Origin: Ditylenchus dipsaci
Lineage: Eukaryota > Nematoda > Chromadorea > Rhabditida > Anguinidae
Assembly: GCA_004194705.1 (NCBI GenBank)
Contig: SADC01000128.1
Span: 62,001-126,000, forward strand
Length of the DNA stretch: 64,000 nt
Direction: 5' to 3'
Shown: piece by piece, positions 1-11,731 of the stretch
Numbering within the stretch: the first letter of the stretch is position 1
Layout of the letters: every line of letters starts with the position of its first letter
Notes under the pieces: generated by a model
Seen by the model: the letters and a program-made list of their open reading frames with translations, nothing else
What the model was told of the DNA's origin: nothing
Databases searched by the model: none
Position numbers and translations under genes: made by a program

Positions 1-500
1 CCATAAATTCTCGTCCCTGGTTTTAGCCCGTCCTAACGAGCACTCACTTGTAGTTCGCTTGATGCCTTGTTCACGTTCTTCGAGTTAGAGTTCGGGTTTT
101 TTAGCTACGTGAACACCTCTGATGCAAACTCGAACTTGAACTCTAACTTTAACTCGAAGGTGTTCGCGTACCTCGAGTTCAAGTCCAAGGTGGAATTTGG
201 AGGTGTTCATGCATATAACTTGGATTCTCTGTTGTAAATCCCCAAAAACTAACTTTTAGTAAGCTTTGACCGCTCTAGGGTGAGATTCAGAGCCATCTAA
301 GCTATATGTGTCAATATATATATCAATCTATATATGTCAAGCTCGACCTCGAATTCGAAGTACGTGAACACCTTTGGGTTAGAGTTGGAGTTCGGATTTT
401 TGAGTACATGAAAATTTCTTACCCGAAATCTAACTTTAACTCGAACTCTAACTCGAACAACGTCAAAAACCATGAAATTCACCCTATGTGTGGCCATAGG
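1..500. repeat. Iterated AACTCGAAC / AACTCTAAC word repeats
   Basis: Two stretches (about 60-210 and 340-470) are built from variants of AACTCGAAC, AACTCTAAC and their complements. They lie next to copies of GTACGTGAACACC or its complement GGTGTTC. Some of the words face each other, so this may be an old word-array hairpin cut by the window edge. No coding potential is visible; the open frames here simply read the repeat. Confidence 0.5.
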
Positions 501-548
501 TTTAAAATTTATCATCGCCAAAGTTTTTGCTTCATCGAAATCAAAATA

Positions 549-736
549 CAGTCAAACCTGGGTTATCCGACACACCCCAGTTAACCGACACCCTCGGTTA
601 TCCGACACCTCAAATATCTTTCATTTGGCTGAGATTGGCCTATTCTCTGTCAACTGACACTCAGTTAACCGACACCTCGTTTATCCGACACCATAAGGCC
701 GGTTCCCTTGGGTGTCGGATAACCCAGGTTTGACTG
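549..736. mobile_element. 188-bp TA-flanked MITE, word TTATCCGACACC (scaffold I)
   Basis: The ends are CAGTCAAACC... and ...GGTTTGACTG, each flanked by TA, as expected for a Tc1/mariner/pogo-type TA duplication. Just inside the ends are direct copies of TTATCCGACACC or TTAACCGACACC on both sides. The last copy before the right end is inverted and is preceded by the box GGCCGGTTCCCTTGGGTGT. Other elements in this window (24,516; 46,134; 47,425) have the same layout with a different word. Confidence 0.8.
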
Positions 737-791
737 TATGATTTTAGTTGCTTTTCTTCGCGGTACTGTGCCTGCCTATCTCTCGCTCAAT

Positions 792-2106
792 ATGACTAAT
801 GCTAGCAAGAAGCGCAAGATGGTAAAAAAAAAATCTTTTTGAAGTGTTTGTGAACTCATTTTCTTATTTATTCTAGTTTGCCAAGCTGAAAAATCAGCGT
901 CGTCGACTTGAGGAGCCTTCTGTGGTGCAGACAGCAAATAAGCAAAACGCCTTCGATCAGAACCGTGGGTTAAGTGGACCAGTCCGTGTTCCTTCGCTCT
1001 CGCAGGGTATGGATGCAAATTGTTATTGAGAAACGTGCTTTTATAAATTTTAAATTCAGTTGCGATGTATGAGGATGATTCGATCTATGCAAGTCCGACA
1101 GCTACTCTTCTCAGCCATGGTTCGAAACACAGCACTGGTACGATTTTATCAGATTCATTTAAATTTAAATTATTCGTCAGGTATGGCGTGTCTCAGAGAT
1201 CCTGTGAGTGCGATTTCCATGGATGCCCTTCTCGCCCGTGGTTCAGAAAACAACACCGGTATGCTGCTTAATGAATTCATGAATACAGTCGAGCTTGCGA
1301 TGTAAAGCCAACCTGAGTAACGGTTAAAGGTTGGCGTATATCGAAAACTGGCCTCACAGTTTAACCTCTTATATCAGACCACCCTAAAGACTTGCCAAAG
1401 CGGGCCTTATATCGAAGCTTACTTTAACTTTACTGTTTTTAGGCATGGCGAATGTTGAAAGTCCTTTGAGCGCTATTTCTGCAGCTGCTCTTCTCAGCCA
1501 TGGTTCGGAGAACAATGCTGGTATCCTGTTTGACAATTTTCTGTCTGGTTTTGATATTTTGCTAGCATCTTTAGAAGTCTTCAAATATGCGGGCATGGCC
1601 TATGATGCTGAAAGCGAGAGCAGAGACAGTTCCAGTTCGTTGGTAGTCTCAAGTTGCAGTGCCGAATCACTCGTCTCAGATGCCTTTCCGTCGATTAGAA
1701 GCAATTACTCGACGACTACCAGTGAGTGCTCTACCTATTCCACCGGCTGCTCATCGACTGCTTCTTCTGGTTCTGGCAATTCGAGTGCTGAGCTAAGCGA
1801 ATCTCAGGATTGGACATCAACCAGCTTTCCTCTCATTGGCTCTTCTCAGTTGGACAATTCGAGTGTAGAGCGAACTGATGTGCAAAGCATCACCTTCACA
1901 ATTCTTCCGTTGTGGAGCTGGACTTGGAGGACACAAATATCAGGATGGCGGCTTCAACGATGTTCCTTTGTCGCTTGGACATGGTATTGAGGCGAACAAA
2001 CCAACTAAGCCAGATGAATCGATGGCTTGAATTGTTCGAGTCAGTCTTCTATGCTTCTAAAAAAACATCAATCAAAACACTGTCTGTCTATCGGCTTTGT
2101 AAATAA
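792..2106 (+). CDS. Unrecognised serine-rich protein gene with three tandem 78-nt exons
   Basis: I do not recognise the family. Exons: 792-821, 877-1006, 1060-1137, 1181-1258, 1443-1520 and 1575 onward, all with GT-AG introns (43-55 nt except one of 184 nt) and consistent phase. Translation opens with MTNASKKRKM, followed by a basic stretch (KLKNQRRRL) that could act as a nuclear signal. Exons 3-5 are each exactly 78 nt, phase 1-1, and encode variants of the same unit (SAIS..ALLSHGSENN.G), so they arose by tandem exon duplication. The last exon is rich in Ser/Thr with Glu/Asp. The 54-nt intron 1521-1574 is a multiple of three with no stop, so it can also be read through. The 3' end is uncertain: the open frame stops at 1988-1990 after an unnatural Trp-rich tail, while the two other frames look more protein-like and stop at 2030 and 2106. 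A small frame error is likely near 1890-1940. Confidence 0.65.
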
Positions 2107-3530
2107 ATTCTTTGTATGTAGAATATTGCACTTGCAGTTATAAGTTGTGTGAAGTTTTCTTTTTATAATTCCGTTCGGGTAGTTGTTATTTGGCGATTTT
2201 TATTAGTCATCGTGGTTGGAACATAGTTAGGTAATTAATCGCTGCACAACTTTTTAATATCGGAGTGATCGGGACCAATGATCAAGAATTTCGGAAGTTT
2301 CGTTTTCGGAGGATCTGTTCTCACGTATCGTATTAATAAAGATATTATTAATAAATTATTAATATATTATTATTAATAAACGTATTAATAAAGAACAATA
2401 AATCAATATGCGGTCATCAATGAGGGCAAGAATGCGCTAAAAAATTGAGCAACATTAGTTTACGAGTGTGACGTGTTTTTCTGTTTCGTGCCAGCTCAGT
2501 ATTGCTCTCCGCGCAAATCTGCAAGGTCGGACATAAGCCCAGACTATAAATATGGAATTACAGTCAACTCCATGCTTAGCATCACCCTCGGGTTAGATCT
2601 AACAGGGACTCAATGAAGAGATGGACGCAACAGGAAGGCCAGCTTGTCTAATTTGTCTAACTAACTAAACTGCTTCTAATTAACTGCTCCTAATTAACCA
2701 GAAAGCAATATAGAGGTGGACGTTATAGAGGTTTTTAAAGAGAATTGCTATGTAGAGAGTCAACTGTATTCCCAACACGCGGGTGGCAAATAAATTTAAA
2801 ACAAGTGGTTTATTACCTAAGAGAGTTTAAACCAAAAAAAAAGACATGTTTTATAATAAAGTCGAGACATCTTTTTGAAAGGAGAATCCGTAAAAATGCA
2901 TTAAATAAAATAAAATTAAAGACAACAAATTTTTTCCGTTCCTAGGTAATTTCAGCAGTCTAAAAGCAAGTGGCTCACCCCCAAATCCACATCCTCATTT
3001 GAAGTGTTTTTTTAAGAGGACTGCAGAATGTGATCTCTTTCTCTGGCTTTGGTCGGCTAAATTGTTTTAAGACTCACACACACACTCAACCTACAAAGCC
3101 GCTAAAAACATACCCAAACACTACTGCAATCGAATTGAAAAAATAAAAATAAATAAAATATTTTCCTGCTTAATGTTAAAAAACACTGCCGTCGGATAAA
3201 ATTTTTGTATCTCAGGCTGGCCGGGCCTGACAAAAGTGTGGGTCGGTCCAGAACAATGGGTTTTTGAGGGCACGTAATTACCAAGTAAGCATCAACTTTT
3301 TGACCATATGACTTGTCAAGCTGTAGTAACATGACCACTAAAATGTAGTTGAGATTCGAGGCTACCTTTGAAAAACTCATTTGAAGAAATTGAATTTACA
3401 AGATTCTGAAAGTAAAAAAACACAATGCTAACTTGGTATTCACTTTTTAAAGGAAATTGTCGTTTTTCGGGTTTGGCCATAAAAAATTGTGAAAATCAAA
3501 ATTTAAAAATTAAAATTCTGGGAATAAGGG
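2107..3530. other. Gene-free AT-rich stretch
   Basis: No supported gene. At 2334-2400 there is a TTATTAATA-type simple sequence just downstream of the preceding gene. The short open frames here are not conserved-looking and show no splice structure. Confidence 0.4.
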
Positions 3531-3687
3531 CTCTACACATATTCTTCAACTACCAATTCTTCAACCGGCTTATTCTTCAACTGGACTATTAGGGGACTAT
3601 TGCCTGACTATCATATGGCTAGTCAATAGCCCGGATTAAGAATTGTCCGGTTGAAGAACTGGGGTTGAAGAATATGTGGAGAGGCGT
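3531..3687. mobile_element. Small hairpin element with TTCTTCAAC words
   Basis: The left end reads CTCTACACATATTCTTCAAC and the right end is its near complement, GAAGAATATGTGGAGAG. TTCTTCAACCGG/TTCTTCAACTGG occurs about three times in the left part, and its complement GTTGAAGAA twice in the right. This is the same terminal-word design as the larger elements. Confidence 0.6.
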
Positions 3688-4910
3688 AATAAGCACATAG
3701 AATCTTAAGCCGAAAATATCAGCCTTATAAAAATTCGACCCTAGTAGCGAATATATAAATTCAAAATTTTGTGGTCGAAAGAGGAAATAAAAGTTCATAT
3801 TTCTGAATTTAGGCTATAAAATGAAGAAGGAAATGCATAAATTAAGAGGACTAATTGCATAGGTGAGGTGAAGTCACTTGCAGCTGGCTTTTCCTCTTGC
3901 TGTTTATTGGCTAAGAGAGAGGTGCACACAAACAGAGAGTATAATAAAACGCACACGCTTAAACCAGCAGCATTAGAAGTAAGCTGGTAAGAGTCTTAGA
4001 ATTAGAACATGGCTGACCCAACTTTATTGCACACATTAATCTTTTGCAAAATTTAGTTGCGTTTTAGATTACCTCTTATTCAGTATTAATTTCTTTTATT
4101 ATTCATTTTTGAATTTGATAGAAATTTCTGAAAAAAAAGTATGCCGTACAGTTAACTTTCGGCTAATAGACACCACCTCAAGTTCGTATCCGCATTTTTA
4201 GGGTCTATTTGCGTAATCTTTTGCCAAAATTGATCCATCATCCGCCAAATATTGTGTTATTTCAAATTGGGACGACTCAAATAATGGCCCGTTCAGATCG
4301 GGTCGCTATTTTGACTGCGTTAACAGGACATTTGATCCGATTTGCTTATTTTTCAAGCAACAATGAGATCATGTAATTGTTTTGACATTTTTTCTACGTA
4401 AACTTTCCAGATTGTGTACAAACCGTCACAAACTAACCCATTTGAACCTGTTTGAAAATTTTGAGTTGGCGGCTTTTGGGGACGAAAAGGCTAGGCACTT
4501 CTTTAGTTCCCACCCCCCATACTCGGATTTTTTGAAAAAATACCCAAAATCACCCCCGAACTCATTTTTTCTGCACAACAGGATACGAGAAGCATTTCTA
4601 AACACTTTCTGAATTGAAACAGTTGAATTTTATCAAAAAAAATTGTCACGCACCCCTTGGGGGTGAATGGTCTTTTTAGGGTATTTTTGATCAAATTTTA
4701 ACCCTGTTTAAGCAAAAACTTTTAAAACTTTTAAGCAGTTCTGCAAAACTAGGTTTCTAAAAAAATTTTCGAGCTCCAAAAATCAAAATCAAAATTTCAA
4801 GATTTTTTCGAATTCACTTTTTTATAACACACAAAAGAGGTCCCTATATTACAAGGCGGGATGAGGATTTTGCCTTGGTCCCCCCTTGTTATATTTATTT
4901 TATTTTTTTT
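3688..4910. other. Gene-free stretch
   Basis: No supported gene or RNA. Around 4140-4210 there is a possible degraded MITE end (CAGTTAACTTTCGGC). At about 4872 lies one copy of the GCCTTGGTCCCCC box that recurs in several unrelated elements. Confidence 0.3.
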
Positions 4911-5030
4911 TGCTCAAGCTTAGGCAAGGGTAGGCCAGCATATGCTGGGATGGACTTGAACATGAGTCTAAGATATGTTGAGTCCGTCCTAACATACAGC
5001 GGCCTACCCTTGTCCAAGCTTAAGAAATTA
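4911..5030. repeat. Inverted repeat TAGGCAAGGGTAGGCC
   Basis: AAGCTTAGGCAAGGGTAGG at the left is matched at the right by the near complement CCTACCCTTGTCCAAGCTT, about 110 bp in total. A diverged relative lies at about 41,112-41,255. Both are followed or preceded by variants of ACTTGAGTCTAAGATATGTTG-like sequence, so this is a small TIR element. Confidence 0.55.
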
Positions 5031-5094
5031 GAAAAAAACAGCATTGTCATAAATAGCCCAAAACAGTTCAATCAGCATCAATATTCAGAGTTGC

Positions 5095-5235
5095 AAGCGG
5101 TCAAGCCCAAACAACCAGGAAACCCCCGAACCACCAGGATGGAGACTCCGAACCACTGGGTACATACAAACCACCGGGCCGCACCAAATCCTTATCGGCG
5201 CCAGGAAAGCTGGCAGATGTATGCCGGGGACATAT
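5095..5235. repeat. CCGAACCACC word array
   Basis: Diverged copies of CCGAACCACC(A/T)GGATGG are spaced by about 20-30 bp. The same word, on the other strand as GGTGGTTCGGG, recurs at about 26,790-26,920 and as GGTGGTTTGGG at 29,880-30,020. Confidence 0.45.
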
Positions 5236-5870
5236 AAAACGTGGAAGAAAACTTGAATTCGGGTTAACAAATACCGAAAAAAATCTGAATTTGATTTCAT
5301 TGCAAGACATTTTTCGAATTTCGGAATTCGGAACTGGACTTTTTTTTTCGGAATTCTGATTTCGGAACTCAAAAAAGTATCGGATTTCGAAATTTGGAAT
5401 TCCGACGCACCCCTGATACAGACGGTGAAATGTACGCACGATGAAATGACACGGACCCAGTTCGGGAAACAACAAAAAACTTTTCGGAACGAAAAAACAA
5501 AAAAGTTATTTAGAAAATGAGAAAATATTTTACAAAATTTTAAACCTTTTGATCAAAAAAGGAAGTAAATATGATTAGAAGAGAGGTGCAGAACAGAATT
5601 TGGTAAAAATTTTAACTCAATTTTTTTTCCAAAATTTCACCAACCTGCATTGGCGAGCCACGGAACAAAGGGGAGTTAATGGCACACTCTGTGCCAAAGC
5701 AATCATCCAACCCTTCGGTGTCGGATGAGCCATTCTCGGACTGGGATACTCTCAGTGAAGACATAGTAGATTTTACTTTAGTCAATAGAATAAGAATTCA
5801 ATAAATTAGTTCTAAAAGCAAAATCTTTTACTAAAAGTAAAGTTAGATATTTTGTTAAAGGCTCAAATTG
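5235..5870. other. Gene-free stretch
   Basis: Low-complexity sequence with iterated GGAATTC/TTCGGAATT words at 5270-5405, and AT-rich sequence with no supported feature after that. Confidence 0.3.
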
Positions 5871-6779
5871 TTTTACCCCGCCAAATTACTGATCTATCCA
5901 ACCAAATTAATTTTTTACCCTTCCAAATTTAAATTTTGAGCAAAATGCTTGTTTGGCAACCGGACAAAACAGGTTTTTAAAAGTATTTGTTGCGCGACCA
6001 AAACGGCTTTTTCAGGATTTGTCGAGCGACAAAAACGGTTTTCAGGCCATCCAGCTGGATATTCAACTGGTCAGGTGGTGACCACTTGGTTATGTATAAT
6101 TAGTGCGTCGTAATCGGGGTACTGCACAGGGTATATTTATTAATGAAATTGATACCAAGTTCATACCCAGTATTACTTTTGTACCCTGGGTATAAAGTAT
6201 AAGTCAATACCTTTATACCCTGGGTATTGTTTTATACCCAGGGTATACAATCATACCCTGGCCAATTTGAAGCAAATTTTCAATTCTAACGGCGGATTCA
6301 TGTTCAGAATGGTTGATTTGCTTGAAAAACTGCCCTTAAAATTTGAACCTCACCATCAAATATTAAATTCCACTCGGGACAAGAAATATTTGAATCTCGA
6401 CTAGGGTTGGTTGAATGGTAATTACCCGGGTAATTACCCGGAAAGTATTTCTCCGGAGAATTACCCAACCCTAATCTCGACCTCTTTGAATTTCAAATGT
6501 TTGTTGTCTTGAGCGGAATTGGACTTTTAGCAGTAAGCTCACTATTTCAAGCCCAGTTTTCAAGTAAATCAACTACGGTGAGCATAAATCTATCAACAAC
6601 ATTGATGGTATCCTTAACAAAGCACCAGTTAGAAAAATTGTAGTTCAACCTCAAGCCTATAAAGTACACTCCTTAATTTTGACAGTGGATTCATGTTCAG
6701 GGTGGTTGGTTTAGGCCTCAAACACAATGAGGAGTCTGTTTGCGGATGCTAAATCAGATTTGTAGCTCGTAAAAGGCCA

Positions 6780-7040
6780 TACCGTATATTCTCTATTAGA
6801 AGGCCCGGGCCTTCTATTTTTCAACCCTAAAAAAGTCGAAAAAAAAATATTTCGATTTTGAGATTTTGGGTGCTCAACTAAAATTTTAAAAGTGGAATCA
6901 GGTGAGCTCGTGCTAACTAAGAAAACGCAAAAAACAGATTTGCGAATTTCTTTTTCTAGGCTGATATATAGGTCCTCAAGGGGCCTTCTATTAGAGGGGC
7001 CTTCTATTAGAGAGGGCCTTCTAATCGAGAATATACGGTA
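6780..7040. mobile_element. Scaffold III MITE, word GGGCCTTCTATTAGAGA
   Basis: The terminal sequence is TACCGTATATTCTCTATTAG, with its complement at the right. About three copies of GGGCCTTCTATTAGAG(A) are stacked at the right end. The interior contains a box (GGGTGCTCAACTAAAATTTT ... GAGCTCGTG) that is shared, in the opposite orientation, with the elements at 10,915 and 47,860, although their terminal words differ. Confidence 0.75.
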
Positions 7041-8228
7041 ACTTTTTTTTCAATTCTTCAAAAAATATTCTTTTGGTGTCATCTTGTAGCTAAGATTCAG
7101 GGCTACCAGATTGGCCTTTTTTAAAGTAGATTTCCTCCAAAAAATTAAGAGAAATATGTAAGACTCCGCCGAAAACTCCTGACCAGAATTTGAGTCAGGA
7201 GTCTTGGGCGGAGTCTTACATTTTTATCTTAATTTTTTGAAAGACATCTAATTTATAAAATGCCTATCTGGTAGTCATGAATCTCAGCTACAAGATGACA
7301 CCAAAAGAATAATTTTTGAAAAATCGAAAAAAAAAAGTTATGGCCTTTTTCGAGCTACAAATCTGATTAAGCATCCGCAAACAGACTCCTCATTGTGTTT
7401 GAGGCCTTACTTAGGAAACTGCGCTTGAAATTGTGAACTCACTGCTAAAAGTCCAATTCCGCTTAAGACAACAAACATTTGATTTTCAAAGAAGTCGGCT
7501 GTAACTAATTTACCCCGCCAAATTACTGATTTACCCCGCCAAATTAATTTTTACCCGCTAAATTTGAATTTGGAGCAAAATACTCATTTACCCCGCCAAA
7601 TTACTGATTTACCCCGCTAAATTATTTATTTACCCCGCCAAATTCAAATTTTTAGTCAAATATTGCAGTAAATTTTCCGGAAATTCAAATTTTATAGTTA
7701 AAAATAACTTGGATCGCACAGAATCCTACCCCGGTATGGCCAGAAGTCTTTGAAAGTTGGTTTTTGGGGGGTTTACTAAAGGGAGTGAACTTTATCCGAA
7801 AATCCGATTGAGCGGATCGGAATTCCAGTCCGATGAGCTAAATCGCTAAAATCTCACCCTGAACCATTCTCAACCATCTTTAACCACCTTTAAACCATCC
7901 GAACCAGTATCTTAATCCCCTAAATCAGTGCTTATGTTGGTTTAAGAGGGTTGAGAATGGTTTCAGGGTGGAATTTTGAGTGATTTAGCCCATCGGACTG
8001 GAATTCCGATCCGCTCAATCGAATTTTCGGAAAAAGTTTACTCCCTTTTAGTAAACCCCCCAAAAACCAACTTTCAAGGACTTCTGGCCATCCCGGGGTA
8101 GGATTTTGGGCGATCCAAGTTATTTTTAACTATAAAATTTAAATTTCCGAAAAATTTACTGCAATATTTGTCTAAAAATTTGAATTAGGCGGGGTAAATA
8201 AATAATTTGGCGGGTAAATCAGTAATTT

Positions 8229-9091
8229 GGTTGCAGTGACGAATCCCCCCACGGGGACTGATCAGGTGGAGGAGATAACTTCATATTCGTGTTTCTCGAC
8301 CCGATTTCATGAGAAAGCCGCGCGTTTTTTTGGTTCTGAGAAAAAAAAATTTTTTTCGAACCACAGGGGGGGTATCATGGTTTTTTAGTCAAAATTTGAA
8401 AAATTTAAATTGGCGCCTTTTGAATTTTAAAGGAATAAGGGCTGTATTGGGAGGGGAGGGGAATAAAAAGGGGCCACTTTTATGGCAGAACATTATAAAT
8501 TTGAATATCTATATTCTTCGACTGCCTCACCATGTTTTTTCAACTGGCCGTGGCAAAAAAAGACTCTATATGCATTTTATGGTCAAGAGAACTTCTCGGA
8601 ATCATGTCTAAGGTAAGTGAGCGCGCGCATCTCTAACTCTCAAGCCCCCTGCGCCCCCGAAGGGGGCGCAGGGGGCTTGGGGGCTTGGAGTTGAGATGCG
8701 CACACCCCAATACCTTAGACACAAATCACTCGAAAGTGACTCTGGATGCATGAAAAAGCATGCATACCAGAGTTTATTTATGCGGTAGGCCCCAGTATTC
8801 AAAACTATGTCCAACATCTTCTTGTTAGTGGGCCCTGTGTGATTAGTGGCCCCCTTTTATTCCCTTCCCCTCCCTATACAGCCCTTATTCCCTTTAAAAT
8901 TCAAAAGGCGCCAATTTAAAATTTTCAAATTTTGACTAAAAAACCATGATACCCCCCCCCTGTGGTTAGAAAAAAATTTTTTCTCAGAACCAAAAAACGC
9001 GCGGCTTTCTCATGAAATCGGGGTCGAGAAACACGAATATGAAGTTATCTCCTCCACCTGATCCGTCCCCGTGGGGTTCTGAACTCAAGCC
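8229..9091. mobile_element. 863-bp TIR element, copy 1 (8-bp TSD AGTAATTT)
   Basis: AGTAATTT directly flanks both ends (8221-8228 and 9092-9099). The ends are GGTTGCAGTGACGAATC and GAACTCAAGCC, followed inward by long inverted repeats (CACGGGGACTGATCAGGTGG; GAAACACGAATATGAAG). The centre carries a strong GC-rich hairpin at 8,641-8,685 (GCCCCCTGCGCCCCC and its complement). A second copy lies at 56,955-57,806. The 8-bp duplication fits the hAT type. No coding sequence is present. Confidence 0.8.
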
Positions 9092-9508
9092 AGTAATTTG
9101 GCGGGTAAAACAATTTGAGCCAAAGAAGTCGAGATTTAATATTTCTTGTCCCGAGTGGAATTTGAAATTTGATGGTGAGGTTCAAATTTTTAAGGCCAGT
9201 TTTTAAAGCAAATCAACTATGGTGAACATGAATCCGGCGTTAGAATTAAAAGTTTGCCTCAAATTTGCCAGGGTATGATTGTATAGCCTGGGTATAAAAC
9301 AATACCAGGGTATAAAGGTATTGACTTATACTTTATACCAGGGTATAAAAGTAACTATTTTTATACCAAAATAGTATTATTTAGGTATAACTTTAATTTA
9401 AAATATACCCTTGCAGTACCCTGTCGTAATTAGTGCGTCAGTAATTAGTGCGTCAATCAGATTCTGTCTACATATTACGCTAACAATGAATACATATGTT
9501 TCGTATTA

Positions 9509-10220
9509 CAGTCCACTCTCGATTTAGTGAAACCTCTGGGACCAACAGAAATGTTCGTTAAATCGAGTGTTGGTGAACAATCTTTATTGATATGTTCGTT
9601 AAATCGAGAATGGCACGAGTACACTATACCGGCTAGCTCAAAAAACGGCTGTTATCCTCGTTTATAACGTTTCAGCAGCCAATACATACTCAAAGCATCT
9701 TTTCAGGTGGCAGTCGACAGTTTTCTGCAAAAGAATTAATGACAAAATTTTGACATTTTGACTGGAGGGACAAAGTCAAAAAAGTCAAACGGTTTTTGTC
9801 GCTTAGCTCTAGTCAAAAAAAACAAAACAAACATCTTTAAAATAAATATGTGCTTTGGCCTTCCAGGGCAAAAAGTCTAATTTTTTGTCAAAAAAAATCT
9901 GCCGAAAAGTCTCGTCCGCTACCTAAAAACATATTTCAAGCATGTATTAACTGGAACGTTGAAAAATGAGGCTTTTGTGCGTTTTTGAGCTAGTCTGCAT
10001 GGTATAAATTCCATATTTTCGCAGAAAAAAACCTTGAGCAGACAAGAAAACCAAATATTCGTTAAATCGAGAGTGGCTTTATTAGTAGGGATCCGAAAAA
10101 TGTTCGTTAAATCGAGATTTCGTTAAATCGAAGGTAAGCTTAACTTTACTTTAGGTTTAACCAACCAAATCAGGCTAGGAGTTCGTTAAATCGAGGGTTC
10201 GTTAAATCGAGAGTTGACTG
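9509..10220. mobile_element. TA-flanked element, word TTCGTTAAATCGAG
   Basis: Starts CAGTCCACTCTCGATTTAG and ends CGAGAGTTGACTG, with TA on both sides. TTCGTTAAATCGAG occurs several times near each end. The terminal design is the same as the MITEs at 24,516 and 47,425, but the interior is longer (about 712 bp). Confidence 0.75.
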
Positions 10221-10914
10221 TATTATATAAATTTTACAGTCAAATATAAGGCTGGAATAATTTGATAACTCTCGAGTAGGAATTGATTTTTGGGCATAGC
10301 TTTAAATGAAATGAATTCTATAAAGTTTTTTGCCCAATATTGACAAAACCCTACAGCCCATGCTCATAAAAGAACACGCAGGAGAAGCAGGCAAACGAAA
10401 CCAGAAATTTATTTGGCTGCCAGAGACCAGTATGGATGCATTTGTTTGCCTCTGCCTAATGCTGTGTTCTGCCAATAGCAGGGACACATTGTTGTTGTGT
10501 GGGGACTATAGACACACACCATTCGCAAAATCCAATAGCTGGTCTTATTGGACAGAATTAGCTGTCAACCTCACTTTAAAAAATTGACCATTCCTACTGC
10601 TCTATGTCTGGTTTTTCAACTGTAATTATATTTAAAAAATTTAAAATTAAAATTTTAATTATTTTGCTTATACCGTCGATTTTAAATATCTACAGATACG
10701 GTTTAGCATAATCGGGACGCAGACCAATGTTAACCCTATTTAAAAAGCAACAAAATCTCGTGGAAGAAATTACTTCCAATGTATAAGGCAGTAACTCTCA
10801 CAAAATAATTGTCTTCACTTACTTTTTACCCACATGGTAAACACTTGATATCTTATAATAACACGTGACGTATAAATAAAATAAGGTCACTTTTTTTTGG
10901 AAAATCGAGTTAAC
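10221..10914. other. Gene-free stretch with an 85-codon open frame of doubtful status
   Basis: An open frame at 10,330-10,587 (+) is overlapped by one on the other strand. Neither shows splice signals, motifs or similarity that I recognise. The sequence contains two CCAATAGC motifs. I do not call a gene. Confidence 0.25.
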
Positions 10915-11154
10915 TACCGTATTTCCTCTAATAAGCGCCGCCGCTCTAATAAGCCCCCCCCTCAACTTTGAGGGTCTGGATCTCAGTGTAGAAGCAATAT
11001 TTTGCAAAGCTGTTTGATACGTTTTATCAACTCCCACGAGCTCTACCAATTCCACTTTTTAGATTTTGGTTGAGCACCCGAAAATCTCGAAATCGAATTC
11101 CAAATTTTCCGATTTTGGGGTTTGCCCCAGGGCGCTTATAAGAGGAATACGGTA
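10915..11154. mobile_element. Scaffold III MITE, word GCGC(C/T)TTATTAGAG
   Basis: Ends: TACCGTATTTCCTCTAATAA and its near complement ATAAGAGGAATACGGTA. The word TCTAATAAGCGCC is followed by a second copy, TCTAATAAGCCCC. The interior includes TCCCACGAGCTCTACC and GGTTGAGCACCCGAAAATC, shared with the elements at 6,780 and 47,860. Confidence 0.75.
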
Positions 11155-11404
11155 TGTGTAATCCTAAAGTTGGGTAAAAAGATCTTCGTCTCATTTCAGA
11201 CAAATGTCATAAATGGGACAAACGTCCACTCACGAGTCAGTCTCGCAAGGAATAAATTTACTTCAAATAATATTTTCAAGCTCATGCGCGTTCCGTAACT
11301 TTAAAACTTGATAGCGAAAAATCTTAGATTCTAAGTTTCAGACTTATGTTAGCGATTTGTCTATACCCATGACCACAATTACATAGAAGTGAGCAGTGTT
11401 GTAA

Positions 11405-11640
11405 ATTCTAGAATAACGACACCGGCACGAGCTCACGGCACCTTTATTGGAAATTTCGGTATCGGCACCACCTCACGACACCAGTGCGTGGTCGATGCCT
11501 GGCGCCTCACCGATGTGACTTGCTATATTTTAGATTTCGGCACCGGCACCGATTTACGGCACTAACCCAGAAAAAACCCGCTATCGCACCAGCCGACGGA
11601 GGAAAAATTTCGACACCGGTGCCTCTAGCGAAGTAAAAAT
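11405..11640. repeat. CGGCACCGGCACCGA word array
   Basis: Repeated variants of TTTCGGCACCGGCACCGA and CTCACGGCACC in direct order, just downstream of the TOP3A stop. This resembles the word arrays of the hairpin elements, but I cannot define its ends. Confidence 0.45.
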
Positions 11641-11731
11641 TTGTAGAAAATCTGTTTATTTTCCACCAAAGTATACATCACAAATTTGAAAATTGGAGAA
11701 CATAAACATAACAAAATGACGTCAAGAACAG

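Larger units (their letters stand above)
5940..9470. mobile_element. Nested hairpin elements (about 3.5 kb)
   Basis: The outer arms are about 6,100-6,400 and 9,110-9,460. Both carry TTAGTGCGTC and an array of TATACCCTGGGTAT words, then TTCAAATTT/ATTCCACTCGGGACAAG in mirror order. Inside them, 6,480-6,780 mirrors 7,340-7,500 (CCGCAAACAGACTCCTCATT and its complement), and 7,500-7,740 mirrors 8,080-8,230 with TTTACCCCGCCAAATTA words. A near-perfect palindrome lies at about 7,735-8,105. Two further elements have jumped in, at 6,780-7,040 and 8,229-9,091. No transposase is visible. Confidence 0.7.

Noticed and set aside
1912..2106. A separate small gene starting at 1912
   Set aside because: More likely the 3' part of the serine-rich gene in another frame after a small sequence error.
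10302..10587. Paired open frames on both strands as a gene
   Set aside because: No start context, splice sites, motif or homology that I can recognise, and the two frames overlap head to head.
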